Shown here: piece after piece, positions 57,614 through 64,000 of the stretch
Numbering within the stretch: position 1 is the stretch's first letter
Layout of the letters: each line of letters opens with the position of its first letter
NCBI GenBank assembly: GCA_000230935.2
Contig: AGIQ01000001.1
Coordinates: 1,488,001 to 1,552,000, forward strand
DNA from: Mycolicibacterium rhodesiae JS60
GTDB lineage: Bacteria; Actinomycetota; Actinomycetes; Mycobacteriales; Mycobacteriaceae
Length of the DNA: 64,000 nucleotides
Reading direction: 5' to 3'
Made by a program: the position numbers and the translations under genes
Notes under the pieces: model-generated
What the model saw: only the letters and a program-made list of their open reading frames with translations
Database searches by the model: none
What the model was told of the DNA's origin: nothing

Positions 57614-58993
57614 TCATGGGGTCGGTGGTGGCGCGGCTGGGTCGGGCGCCGGCGTGGCTGGGGCAGGGGCCGGCGGCACGCCCGGCCACAGGGGGACCCC
57701 GTCCGGTCCGTACCAGGACGCCCCGAACGGCGGCATTCCTGGCGGCACGACCGGCCCTGGAGCCGGGCCGGGCAGGCACTGGCGGATGCTGGGCGGCTTC
57801 GGGTTCGCGCGGGTGACCGGGAACCAGTCGGCCCAGCACGGGTGCCCGAGGCCGGGGTTGGGGCGCAGGTCCAGGCCGGTGCCCCAGCCGGTGTTGGTGA
57901 CCAACTGGCGGACGGGGAAGTTCTTGGTGGCATCGGGCAGCGAACCGCAGCTGGGTTTGCCGCCCGGGCCGCCCTTGGCTGCCACGATCGGCAGGTTGTC
58001 CGGGTACTGGTAGGGGTCGTTGCCGAGGAGCAGGGCGACGTCGAACACCGCCGACTTCCCGTCTTTGCCACCCCAGGCGTCGTACGCGCCGTGATCGAGC
58101 GTCCAGGTCGCGCCCTGCAGCCAGCAGGTATAAACCGGGTTGTACTTCATCAGCAGGGCGGTCGTCGGTTCCAGGACGTTCACGGCGTTGACCAGCTTGT
58201 CGCCGCTCGTCTCGAGCAGATCTCTGCCGGACTGGGAGAATCCGATTGTGTTCAGCAACAACGCATCCAGAGCCGAAGACCGGTCGGCGATCGTCTTGCT
58301 GACGGTGCTGCCGGCGTTGAGGATCGCGACGATGTCCGGTGCGGCCGCGGCATAGGTGTCGTTGAACTCCTTGAACGAACGCCAGTCATCGCGGATGGTG
58401 TCGCTGCGATCATTGAGTGCCTTCAACACCTGATTGAGATCGGTGGTGGCCTCTCCCATCCGGGGACCTTGGCCGCGGACCCCGTCGGCCACAGCGGTCA
58501 GCACGGCGTTCAGTTTTGCCGGGTCGACCATGTCCAGAAGGTTGACCACGTTCTCGAAGACCGTGTTGACCTCGGTGGTGACGTTGGCCGACTTCAAGAC
58601 CGCGCCCGCGGCGAGCCGCGCTGCGCTGGGGTCCGGGGGATAAACCAGGTCGACGAACTTTGCGCCGAACGCGCTGGTGGAGCTGATCTGGGCGCCGACG
58701 TTCGCGGGGATGTAGCGGACCTGATCGGGGTCGATTTCCAGGCGCAGACTCGCCGGGCCCTGCCCACCGCTGATGTCACCGACGCGGCCGACCTGCACCC
58801 CTCGCATCTTGACCTTCGCGCCGGATTCCATGACCAGTCCGGAGCGGTCCGAGGTGAGGGTGACCGGGACGTAGGACCGGAACGTGCCGGCGAACGCCGT
58901 CGTGGTCACGAAGAAGAACAGCGCGATCGCCAGCAGAAGGACGACCGTCCACCAGCCGTCGCGAAGACGGTTCTCACCAGTTCGGGCTTCCAC
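57614..58993 (-). CDS. mceA: Mce family protein MceA
   Basis: 459 residues. N-terminal helix 'WWTVVLLLAIALFFFVTTTA', MCE domain 'GLVMESGAKVKMRGVQVGRV', 'AQISSTSAFGAKFVDLVYPP', helical region, then 'PVYTCWLQGATWTLDHGAYD' and a C-terminal domain ending in a proline-alanine tail. Starts 3 bases after yrbEB. MceA to MceF assemble into a hexameric tunnel that carries lipids or sterols across the envelope to the YrbE permease. Confidence 0.95.
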   Translation of the reverse strand: MEARTGENRLRDGWWTVVLLLAIALFFFVTTTAFAGTFRSYVPVTLTSDRSGLVMESGAKVKMRGVQVGRVGDISGGQGPASLRLEIDPDQVRYIPANVGAQISSTSAFGAKFVDLVYPPDPSAARLAAGAVLKSANVTTEVNTVFENVVNLLDMVDPAKLNAVLTAVADGVRGQGPRMGEATTDLNQVLKALNDRSDTIRDDWRSFKEFNDTYAAAAPDIVAILNAGSTVSKTIADRSSALDALLLNTIGFSQSGRDLLETSGDKLVNAVNVLEPTTALLMKYNPVYTCWLQGATWTLDHGAYDAWGGKDGKSAVFDVALLLGNDPYQYPDNLPIVAAKGGPGGKPSCGSLPDATKNFPVRQLVTNTGWGTGLDLRPNPGLGHPCWADWFPVTRANPKPPSIRQCLPGPAPGPVVPPGMPPFGASWYGPDGVPLWPGVPPAPAPATPAPDPAAPPPTP

Positions 58994-58996
58994 GTG

Positions 58997-59851
58997 CTAC
59001 CCGGCGAGGTTGAAGTTGCCGGACTGGCCGTATACGGCCAGCGAGATCATCACGATTTCGACCGCCGCGACCACCATCGAGGTGCGTACCGCGCGTCCCA
59101 CCGCTTCACCGACGCCTGCCGGACCGCCTTTTGCGGTGAATCCGTAATAGGTGTGCACCAGCATGATCACGATGGTCATGGCGACCGACTGCATGAACGA
59201 CCAGATCACGTCGGTGGGGTTGAGGAAGGTATTGAAGTAGTGGTCGTAGACGCCGGAACCCTGGCCGTAGATCGCGACGGTGCCGGTCCGGGCGGCCAGA
59301 AACGCCATCATGACTGCGATGCAGTACAGGGGGATCACCACGATGACGCCGGCCAGCACTCTGGTCGCGGCCAGATAGGTGACGGCCCGGATGCCGATGA
59401 CTTCCAGCGCGTCGATCTCCTCGTTGATGCGCATCGCGCCGAGCTGCGCGGTCGCCCCGGCGCCGATGGTGGCCGACAGCGCGACGGACACCGTTCCGGG
59501 AACGATGAGCCGGACATTGAAGAAAGCCGAAGCGAAGCCTGTCAACGCCTCGAACCCGACCGACGCCAATTGGTTGTAGCCCTGTACGGCGACCAGCGCT
59601 CCGGTGGTCATCGTCAAGAAACCCACGATCGCGACGGTTCCGCCGACCACGGCCAGAGCTCCCGCGCCCAGCCCCATCTGCGCGATGAGCCGAAGGAGTT
59701 CCTTGTGGTAGCGGGTCACCGCGTCGGGGATCGCCGCCAGCGTCGTGACGTAGAACCGGGTCTGCGCGCCGATCCGGTTCCAGCCCTCGGCGACGCCCTG
59801 CAGGCTGCCAAGCAGCTTGGGGTGCAGTCTGCTCGGCGTGCTGACGCTCAC
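58997..59851 (-). CDS. yrbEB: YrbE-family permease subunit B (MlaE-like)
   Basis: 284 residues, five to six membrane helices. 'GAGALAVVGGTVAIVGFLTM', 'VALSATIGAGATAQLGAMRI', 'EEIDALEVIGIRAVTYLAAT' (the MlaE coupling helix with EExDALxVxG), 'VVIPLYCIAVMMAFLAARTG'. It pairs with subunit A as the integral-membrane part of the ABC-type Mce importer; the ATPase is normally encoded elsewhere. The 'YYGFTAKGGPAGVGEAVGRA' C-terminus is typical. Confidence 0.95.
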   Translation of the reverse strand: MSVSTPSRLHPKLLGSLQGVAEGWNRIGAQTRFYVTTLAAIPDAVTRYHKELLRLIAQMGLGAGALAVVGGTVAIVGFLTMTTGALVAVQGYNQLASVGFEALTGFASAFFNVRLIVPGTVSVALSATIGAGATAQLGAMRINEEIDALEVIGIRAVTYLAATRVLAGVIVVIPLYCIAVMMAFLAARTGTVAIYGQGSGVYDHYFNTFLNPTDVIWSFMQSVAMTIVIMLVHTYYGFTAKGGPAGVGEAVGRAVRTSMVVAAVEIVMISLAVYGQSGNFNLAG

Positions 59852-59861
59852 GTGTCGGCCC

Positions 59862-60632
59862 TCACGAGACGGTGAACTGGATGCCGACGGCCGTCACGAT
59901 CACATTGATCGCGAACAGCACCATGAATGTGAAGACCACCGTTTCGTTGACGGCGTTGCCGACGCCGGCCGGGCCGCCGCCGACGGAGATGCCCTTGTAA
60001 CAGGCAATCAGGCCGGCGGCCAAACCGAATAGCGTGGCCTTGGTCAGGGATACCACCACGTCACCCATACCGGTCAGCAGTGTCATCCCGGCGGCGAATG
60101 CGCCTGGCGAGACGTGCTGGATGTAGACGCAAAAGATGTACGCCCCTGCCAGTCCGGTCAGAATCACCGTCGCGGACAGGGCCAACGCGACCGTCGTGGC
60201 GGCGAGCACTCGCGGAACCACCAGTGCCTGAATGGGATTGATACCCATGACCCGCAGCGCGTCGAGTTCTTCGCGGATGGTGCGGGCGCCCAGGTCGGCG
60301 CACATGGCAGTCGCGCCTGCGCCGGAGACCACCAACACCGTGACGATCGGGCCGATCTGGTTCACCGTCCCGATCGCCGCGCCGGTACCCGAGAAGTCGG
60401 CCGCACCGAACTCGCCCAGCAAGATATTGAAGGTGAACACCAGCAGCACCGAATAGGGCAGCGTCAGCATCAGCGCAGGGAGCACCGAAACCCTGGCGAC
60501 GAACCAGGTTTGCAACAGGTACTCACGCCATGCGAACGGCGGGCGGAACATCTGTACCAACGTGTCCAACGACATGCCGATGAAGCCGCCGAACGCTCGC
60601 ACCGGCTTGGCAAGGGTGTTCGTCATTGTCAC
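59862..60632 (-). CDS. yrbEA: YrbE-family permease subunit A (MlaE-like)
   Basis: 256 residues counted from GTG 60632; ATG 60626 is equally possible. 'WFVARVSVLPALMLTLPYSV', 'VTVLVVSGAGATAMCADLGA', 'RTIREELDALRVMGINPIQA' with the EExDALxVMG coupling motif, 'ACYKGISVGGGPAGVGNAVN' near the end. First gene of an eight-gene operon running to 51270. The sequence pattern reminds me of the Mce4 (sterol-import) type, but that is not decisive. The 60633-60869 gap holds the promoter and a TGGGGG/CCCCCA repeat. Confidence 0.95.
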   Translation of the reverse strand: MTMTNTLAKPVRAFGGFIGMSLDTLVQMFRPPFAWREYLLQTWFVARVSVLPALMLTLPYSVLLVFTFNILLGEFGAADFSGTGAAIGTVNQIGPIVTVLVVSGAGATAMCADLGARTIREELDALRVMGINPIQALVVPRVLAATTVALALSATVILTGLAGAYIFCVYIQHVSPGAFAAGMTLLTGMGDVVVSLTKATLFGLAAGLIACYKGISVGGGPAGVGNAVNETVVFTFMVLFAINVIVTAVGIQFTVS

Positions 60633-60810
60633 GACGAGGCCCCCGAAAGGGGCATCAAGGCAGCCCGGCCGCTTTTGCTGGCAACGTCAATATCTGCGCA
60701 AAAACCGTCCCGGATCGCCACCGAAATTGTCGGCAGCCTGGGTTCAACGATGACGACCGACGGCATGGCGGAACGCTATCGTGAGCGTTGCTGTGGTTGC
60801 TGCTCCTCAA

Positions 60811-60832
60811 TGGGGGCTATTTTCTACCCCCA
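60811..60832. promoter_or_regulatory. C/G-tract inverted repeat before the mce operon
   Basis: TGGGGG-(10 bases)-CCCCCA, with TACCCCCAAAGAG on the right side, lies about 180 bases upstream of yrbEA. The right half resembles the 8891 element (TCCCCCAAAAGAG). Candidate operator that would link Mce import to the LuxR-controlled genes. Confidence 0.35.
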
Positions 60833-60869
60833 AAGAGTTAGGAGTGCAGGCCCCGCAGACGGCCGGTCA

Positions 60870-61889
60870 TCAGCGGATCGGTAAACCGCGCTCATTGGCG
60901 ATCATGGTGGCGACGATGCTGCGCGCCCGCATGACCGGTACGTCGGCCTGAAACTCTACCCCGGCTTGCCATCTGTCGTAACCCGAGTGGTTCGATGCCA
61001 CTTCCAGCACTGAGTTGTCTCGCCCTGCAACACCTTCCAGGAACCTGTGCAGTCGATCCGTGACGGCGGGTTCGCCCAGACGATAATTGCGAGCGCCGAT
61101 CATGAATACTTTCGTCGTTGTGGCGGCGGCGGGGGTGATTCCGTGAATCCTGCTGGTGGACAGGATGCTTCCGCTCGGAGCGTGAACATCCCAGCGCTGA
61201 AGATGCAGGGCTGGCGATGCGAACGTCCCCATCTCGCGACGTCGATAGCGAACATTGCGCGGCAGTCCCGTTGCTTCGGCTTCCCAATCGGTGAGCGGCG
61301 CAGGCGGGAGATCCCGCGCGTAGGACACCGTGGTTTCGGTGACCTCGACGGCACCGGCCGGGGGCATTGCCTGGATCCGATCCGGTATGTCGCCGGCATG
61401 GACGATCGGGGCGTAGCTGAAGTCGAGGTAGTGCTCATGCACCATCAGGTAGTTGGCGTCGACGGTCCAGGTGGATGTGAACACCTCCCACTCCGGTTCT
61501 GCTACCCACGGGAGCGTCGGAGGCATGCTGCCGGCGGCCGATCGCGGTGGGCCCAGCCAGGCCCAGACGAATGGCGCCATCTCGACTACCGGAAACGTTC
61601 GAAGGCGCATTCCCGCCGGTACGCGGCTCTGCGCCGGAACGGCCACGCAGATCCCGTCCGGATCGTAGGTACAGCCGTGGTATCCGCATACCAGACGGTC
61701 GCCGTTGACTGTTCCGTGTGACAGGGGGAAAGCCCTATGTGCACAACGGTTTTCGAACGCAACCGGTCGTCCATCGGCGCGACGCCACAGCATGACGTCC
61801 TCGCCGAGCAGCCTGCGAGCGACCGGCGAATCGGCCACCTCGTCGGAGGTTGCGGCGACGTACCAGCAATTCGTCGGCCAGTTGGTCAC
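60870..61889 (-). CDS. Rieske non-heme iron oxygenase (VanA-like)
   Basis: 339 residues from GTG 61889, which overlaps the reductase stop in a GTGA; the longer frame to 61931 is therefore not used. Rieske ligands Cys49, His51, Cys68 and His71 ('NRCAHRAFPL' and 'VCGYHGCTYDPDG'). The iron-site segment is 'VHEHYLDFSYAPIVHAGDIP', as in vanillate O-demethylase and related single-component oxygenases. It probably demethylates or hydroxylates an aryl or cyclic ether/alkyl group, working with the reductase upstream. Confidence 0.92.
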   Translation of the reverse strand: MTNWPTNCWYVAATSDEVADSPVARRLLGEDVMLWRRADGRPVAFENRCAHRAFPLSHGTVNGDRLVCGYHGCTYDPDGICVAVPAQSRVPAGMRLRTFPVVEMAPFVWAWLGPPRSAAGSMPPTLPWVAEPEWEVFTSTWTVDANYLMVHEHYLDFSYAPIVHAGDIPDRIQAMPPAGAVEVTETTVSYARDLPPAPLTDWEAEATGLPRNVRYRRREMGTFASPALHLQRWDVHAPSGSILSTSRIHGITPAAATTTKVFMIGARNYRLGEPAVTDRLHRFLEGVAGRDNSVLEVASNHSGYDRWQAGVEFQADVPVMRARSIVATMIANERGLPIR

Positions 61890-62860
61890 AGGTCCAGCAC
61901 CAGGCGTTGGCTGCGTGATCGCGATACGCACACGAGCATGACCTCACCGGATTCCTTCTGCTCGTCGTTCAGCACCGAGTCGCGATGATCCGGCACTCCG
62001 TCGAGCACCCGCGCCTCGCAGGTACCGCACACCCCTTCGTAGCAGCTCGTCGTGATCGGAATTCCGGCTTCCTCAATGAGTTCCAAGATCGACTGATCGG
62101 GCGTCACTTCCAGGGTTATGCCCGAACGCTGGCATACCACCTCGAACTGGTCGAACGCCGCCGTATCGTCGGTTGTGGCCGCCGTTCTGGCGGCGAAGCG
62201 TTCCACGTGGAGGCTGCCGCCCGGCCAGCGTGCACAGCGCTGCTCGACGGCGGTGAGCAACGCTTCGGGCCCGCAGCAATAGACCGCCGTACCGTCTTCG
62301 GGATCCCCGAGTAGCGAGTCGAGATCGAGAAGACCACATTCGTCTTGTGGCCATATCGTCACTCGATCGGGATAGCGCTGGACGAGATCAGCGGCGAATG
62401 CCATGGAATCTCTGCTCCGCCCGCCGTACAGCAGCGTCCAGTCTTTCCCGACGCGATGGGAGGTCTCGAGCATTGCCAGTATCGGCGTGATGCCGATGCC
62501 GCCGGCGATGAAGCGATAGCGGCGGGCGTCGGCGAGCGGGAAGTGATTTCGAGGGCCGCGCACCCGCACGACGGAGCCCTCGTGGAGGTTGTCGTGCACG
62601 TAGCGCGAGCCTCCGCGGCTGTGGGGTTCCAGCAACACACCGACGCGCCAGAGGGCCGAATCCAGCGGGTCGCCGCACAGTGAGTATTGGCGGATCAGGC
62701 CATCCCCGAGAACGAGATCGATATGGGCCCCGGGCTGCCACCGTGGGAGCTCCCTGCCATCCGGAGCGGCGAGGGTCAACACGACGACATCGTTCGCCGC
62801 AACGTAGCGGTGCAGGACGGTCAGGTCCGCGGTGAACTCGTGAACGCTGGCGTTCGACAT
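61886..62860 (-). CDS. Oxygenase reductase (VanB-like, FMN/2Fe-2S)
   Basis: 324 residues from ATG 62860 (TTG 62878 is the alternative). Three domains in order: a flavin-binding barrel ('GLIRQYSLCGDPLDSALWRV'), an NAD-binding domain ('RYRFIAGGIGITPILAMLET', 'VYCCGPEALLTAVEQRC'), and a C-terminal plant-type 2Fe-2S domain ('TTSCYEGVCGTCEARVLDG' with a final cysteine in 'VMLVCVSRS'). It delivers electrons to the Rieske oxygenase it overlaps. In principle it could also serve the reductase-less dioxygenase at 40803. Confidence 0.93.
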   Translation of the reverse strand: MSNASVHEFTADLTVLHRYVAANDVVVLTLAAPDGRELPRWQPGAHIDLVLGDGLIRQYSLCGDPLDSALWRVGVLLEPHSRGGSRYVHDNLHEGSVVRVRGPRNHFPLADARRYRFIAGGIGITPILAMLETSHRVGKDWTLLYGGRSRDSMAFAADLVQRYPDRVTIWPQDECGLLDLDSLLGDPEDGTAVYCCGPEALLTAVEQRCARWPGGSLHVERFAARTAATTDDTAAFDQFEVVCQRSGITLEVTPDQSILELIEEAGIPITTSCYEGVCGTCEARVLDGVPDHRDSVLNDEQKESGEVMLVCVSRSRSQRLVLDL

Positions 62861-62885
62861 CGTCAACGCGGTATGCAACGCCCGC

Positions 62886-64000
62886 TCACACTACGGTCAC
62901 CCGCGCGGGCAGGTGCTTGAGGCCGCCGACGAAGTTCGTGTGCGTCACGCTGCCTGGGCCGAGCACCTCGATTGCGTCGAGGCGGGGCAGGAGCTGCTCG
63001 AACATCACCCGAAGTTCCAGCTTGGCCAGATGCTGGCCCACGCAGGTGTGTCCGCCGAAGCCGAATGCCATGTGGTTGTTGGGTTTCCGATCGATATTGA
63101 AGTCGTCGGGGTCGGTGAACAGATCCTCGTCGCGGCATGCGGACTGAAACAGCGGCATCACCCGGTCGCCGGCCTTGATGAGCTGACCGTTCAGTTCATA
63201 GTCGGCGTCGGCGCGGCGCATGAAGTGCTTGACCGGCGCGACGTACCGCAAGCCCTCCTGAATCAGGTTGGGTACCAAGGTCATGTCGGCCCTGATCCTG
63301 GCCAGCACATCAGGATGCAGCGCAAGCTGTTGCAACGTGCCCGCCAACGTCGCCGAGGTGGTGTCGTGTCCGGCGGTGCAGATCGCCATGAACCAGCCGT
63401 AGGCGTAGGCGGTCGGCCAGTAGTCCCCGTCGGGGGTGGTGGCCACCGAGATGAGTGTCGCAAGGTCGTCGCGGGGATTGGCCCGGCGATCTTCGATCAG
63501 TGTGTCGAAGTAGCCATAGAAGTCCTGGACGGTGTTTGCGAATTGCTGTGCCATCGCTTCTGGGCTGAGCGGTTCGACGTCGTCGCGCTGGTGCTCGGGG
63601 TCGGCGGTGCCGAAGAACTCCTGGGTCAGCGCCATCATCCGCGGTTCGTCTTCGGCAGGCACCCCGAACAGCGTCATCACGACATGAAGCGGGAAGCCGA
63701 GCGCCCAGTCGTCGACGAGATCGATTTGTTTGTCACCCGCGGAGACGCCTTTGAGCTTGTCGATGGACTCGTTGGCCAGTGCGCGGATCTGGTCCTCCCA
63801 CTTCTTGAGCTGGATGGGCTTGAACCAGTCGAACGCGATGTTCTTGACCGTCGTGTGCTCCGGCGGGTCGAGGAAGGGCAGGGCGTCCATCAGGCGCAGG
63901 CTGCCGCCGAGGAGTTGCTTGGTGAACTCGTCGCCGGCCTGGTTCGTCAGGATGGGATTGTGTGAACCTGGCTTGGCGCCTCCGCCGGCGCTGAAGATCT
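62886..64000 (-). CDS. Cytochrome P450, truncated by window end
   Basis: The reading frame is open across the right edge, so the N-terminus is missing; about 371 residues are visible. The ATG at 63888-63890 is internal: the frame continues upstream through '[20 protein letters not shown]'. '[13 protein letters not shown]' is the I-helix oxygen motif, '[16 protein letters not shown]' contains the ExxR, and '[20 protein letters not shown]' is the heme loop with the cysteine ligand. It is followed 25 bases later by the VanB/VanA-like pair, a likely co-transcribed oxidation unit. Confidence 0.93.
   Translation of the reverse strand, partial: IFSAGGGAKPGSHNPILTNQAGDEFTKQLLGGSLRLMDALPFLDPPEHTTVKNIAFDWFKPIQLKKWEDQIRALANESIDKLKGVSAGDKQIDLVDDWALGFPLHVVMTLFGVPAEDEPRMMALTQEFFGTADPEHQRDDVEPLSPEAMAQQFANTVQDFYGYFDTLIEDRRANPRDDLATLISVATTPDGDYWPTAYAYGWFMAICTAGHDTTSATLAGTLQQLALHPDVLARIRADMTLVPNLIQEGLRYVAPVKHFMRRADADYELNGQLIKAGDRVMPLFQSACRDEDLFTDPDDFNIDRKPNNHMAFGFGGHTCVGQHLAKLELRVMFEQLLPRLDAIEVLGPGSVTHTNFVGGLKHLPARVTVV

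Noticed and set aside
57563..59875. 770-codon open frame on the plus strand
   Set aside because: Antisense to mceA and yrbEB. Charged, repetitive composition and no start signal; a classic shadow of Mce genes.
1..64000. tRNA, rRNA, insertion sequence, integrase or CRISPR array
   Set aside because: No cloverleaf-like sequence, transposase frame, terminal inverted repeat or regularly spaced direct repeat was seen, although a computed search would be more sensitive.

Overview
The window is high-GC actinobacterial DNA, most likely from a Mycobacterium or Mycolicibacterium-type organism. The evidence is a complete yrbEA-yrbEB-mceABCDEF import operon, GTG/TTG starts with 4-base stop/start overlaps, an F420-type (LLM) oxidoreductase, an NDMA-type alcohol dehydrogenase, and many acyl-CoA dehydrogenases, crotonases and short-chain dehydrogenases (SDRs). 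I see no rRNA, tRNA, insertion sequence, phage gene or CRISPR array. It reads as one large accessory region for breaking down cyclic, hydrophobic carbon sources.

Layout. 1-4.6 kb: partial SnoaL-like gene, acyl-CoA dehydrogenase, LLM oxidoreductase, membrane protein, TetR regulator and a small membrane protein. 4.6-13.7 kb: an oxidation module with a cytochrome P450, a P450-type ferredoxin, a MenB-like crotonase, an alcohol dehydrogenase and an aldehyde dehydrogenase, interleaved with three paralogous GAF-LuxR regulators. 14-17 kb: SDR remnants and a TetR-controlled quinone-oxidoreductase-like gene. 17.2-28.7 kb: a long minus-strand CoA operon (two acyl-CoA dehydrogenases, thiolase, CoA-transferase, HMG-CoA-lyase-type enzyme, three crotonases, three SDRs including one close to 2-hydroxycyclohexanecarboxyl-CoA dehydrogenase BadH), headed by a divergent FadR-type GntR regulator at 28.8 kb. 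29.5-34.4 kb: two AMP-forming ligases flanking an acyl-CoA dehydrogenase. 34.4-45 kb: an aromatic meta-cleavage operon (amidohydrolase, class III extradiol dioxygenase, C-C hydrolase, Rieske dioxygenase alpha and beta, SDR, 2-oxopentenoate hydratase, acylating aldehyde dehydrogenase, 4-hydroxy-2-oxovalerate aldolase, then auxiliary genes) with its own GntR. 46-51 kb: a plus-strand set of an acyl-CoA ligase, a ring-opening crotonase close to BadI, an acyl-CoA dehydrogenase, a dienoyl-CoA-reductase-like SDR and a MaoC hydratase. 51-61 kb: the mce operon. 61-64 kb: a vanillate-demethylase-like Rieske oxygenase and reductase and a second P450, truncated by the window end.

How it fits together. 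A near-identical palindrome, core TGGTCAGACCA, lies in six promoter regions (8.2, 13.8, 27.6, 28.75, 34.4 and 47.8 kb), one of them at the gntR gene at 28.8 kb. This suggests that one FadR-type repressor ties the BadH-like operon, the ligase operon, the BadI-like operon, the aldehyde dehydrogenase and two of the LuxR regulators into one regulon. My reading (inference) is a CoA-dependent alicyclic-ring degradation route in which the BadH-like and BadI-like enzymes perform the 2-hydroxy to 2-oxo to ring-opened steps. Upstream oxidation would come from the P450, alcohol and aldehyde dehydrogenases, import from Mce, and a neighbouring meta-cleavage pathway would handle an aromatic compound. The true substrate cannot be read from the sequence.
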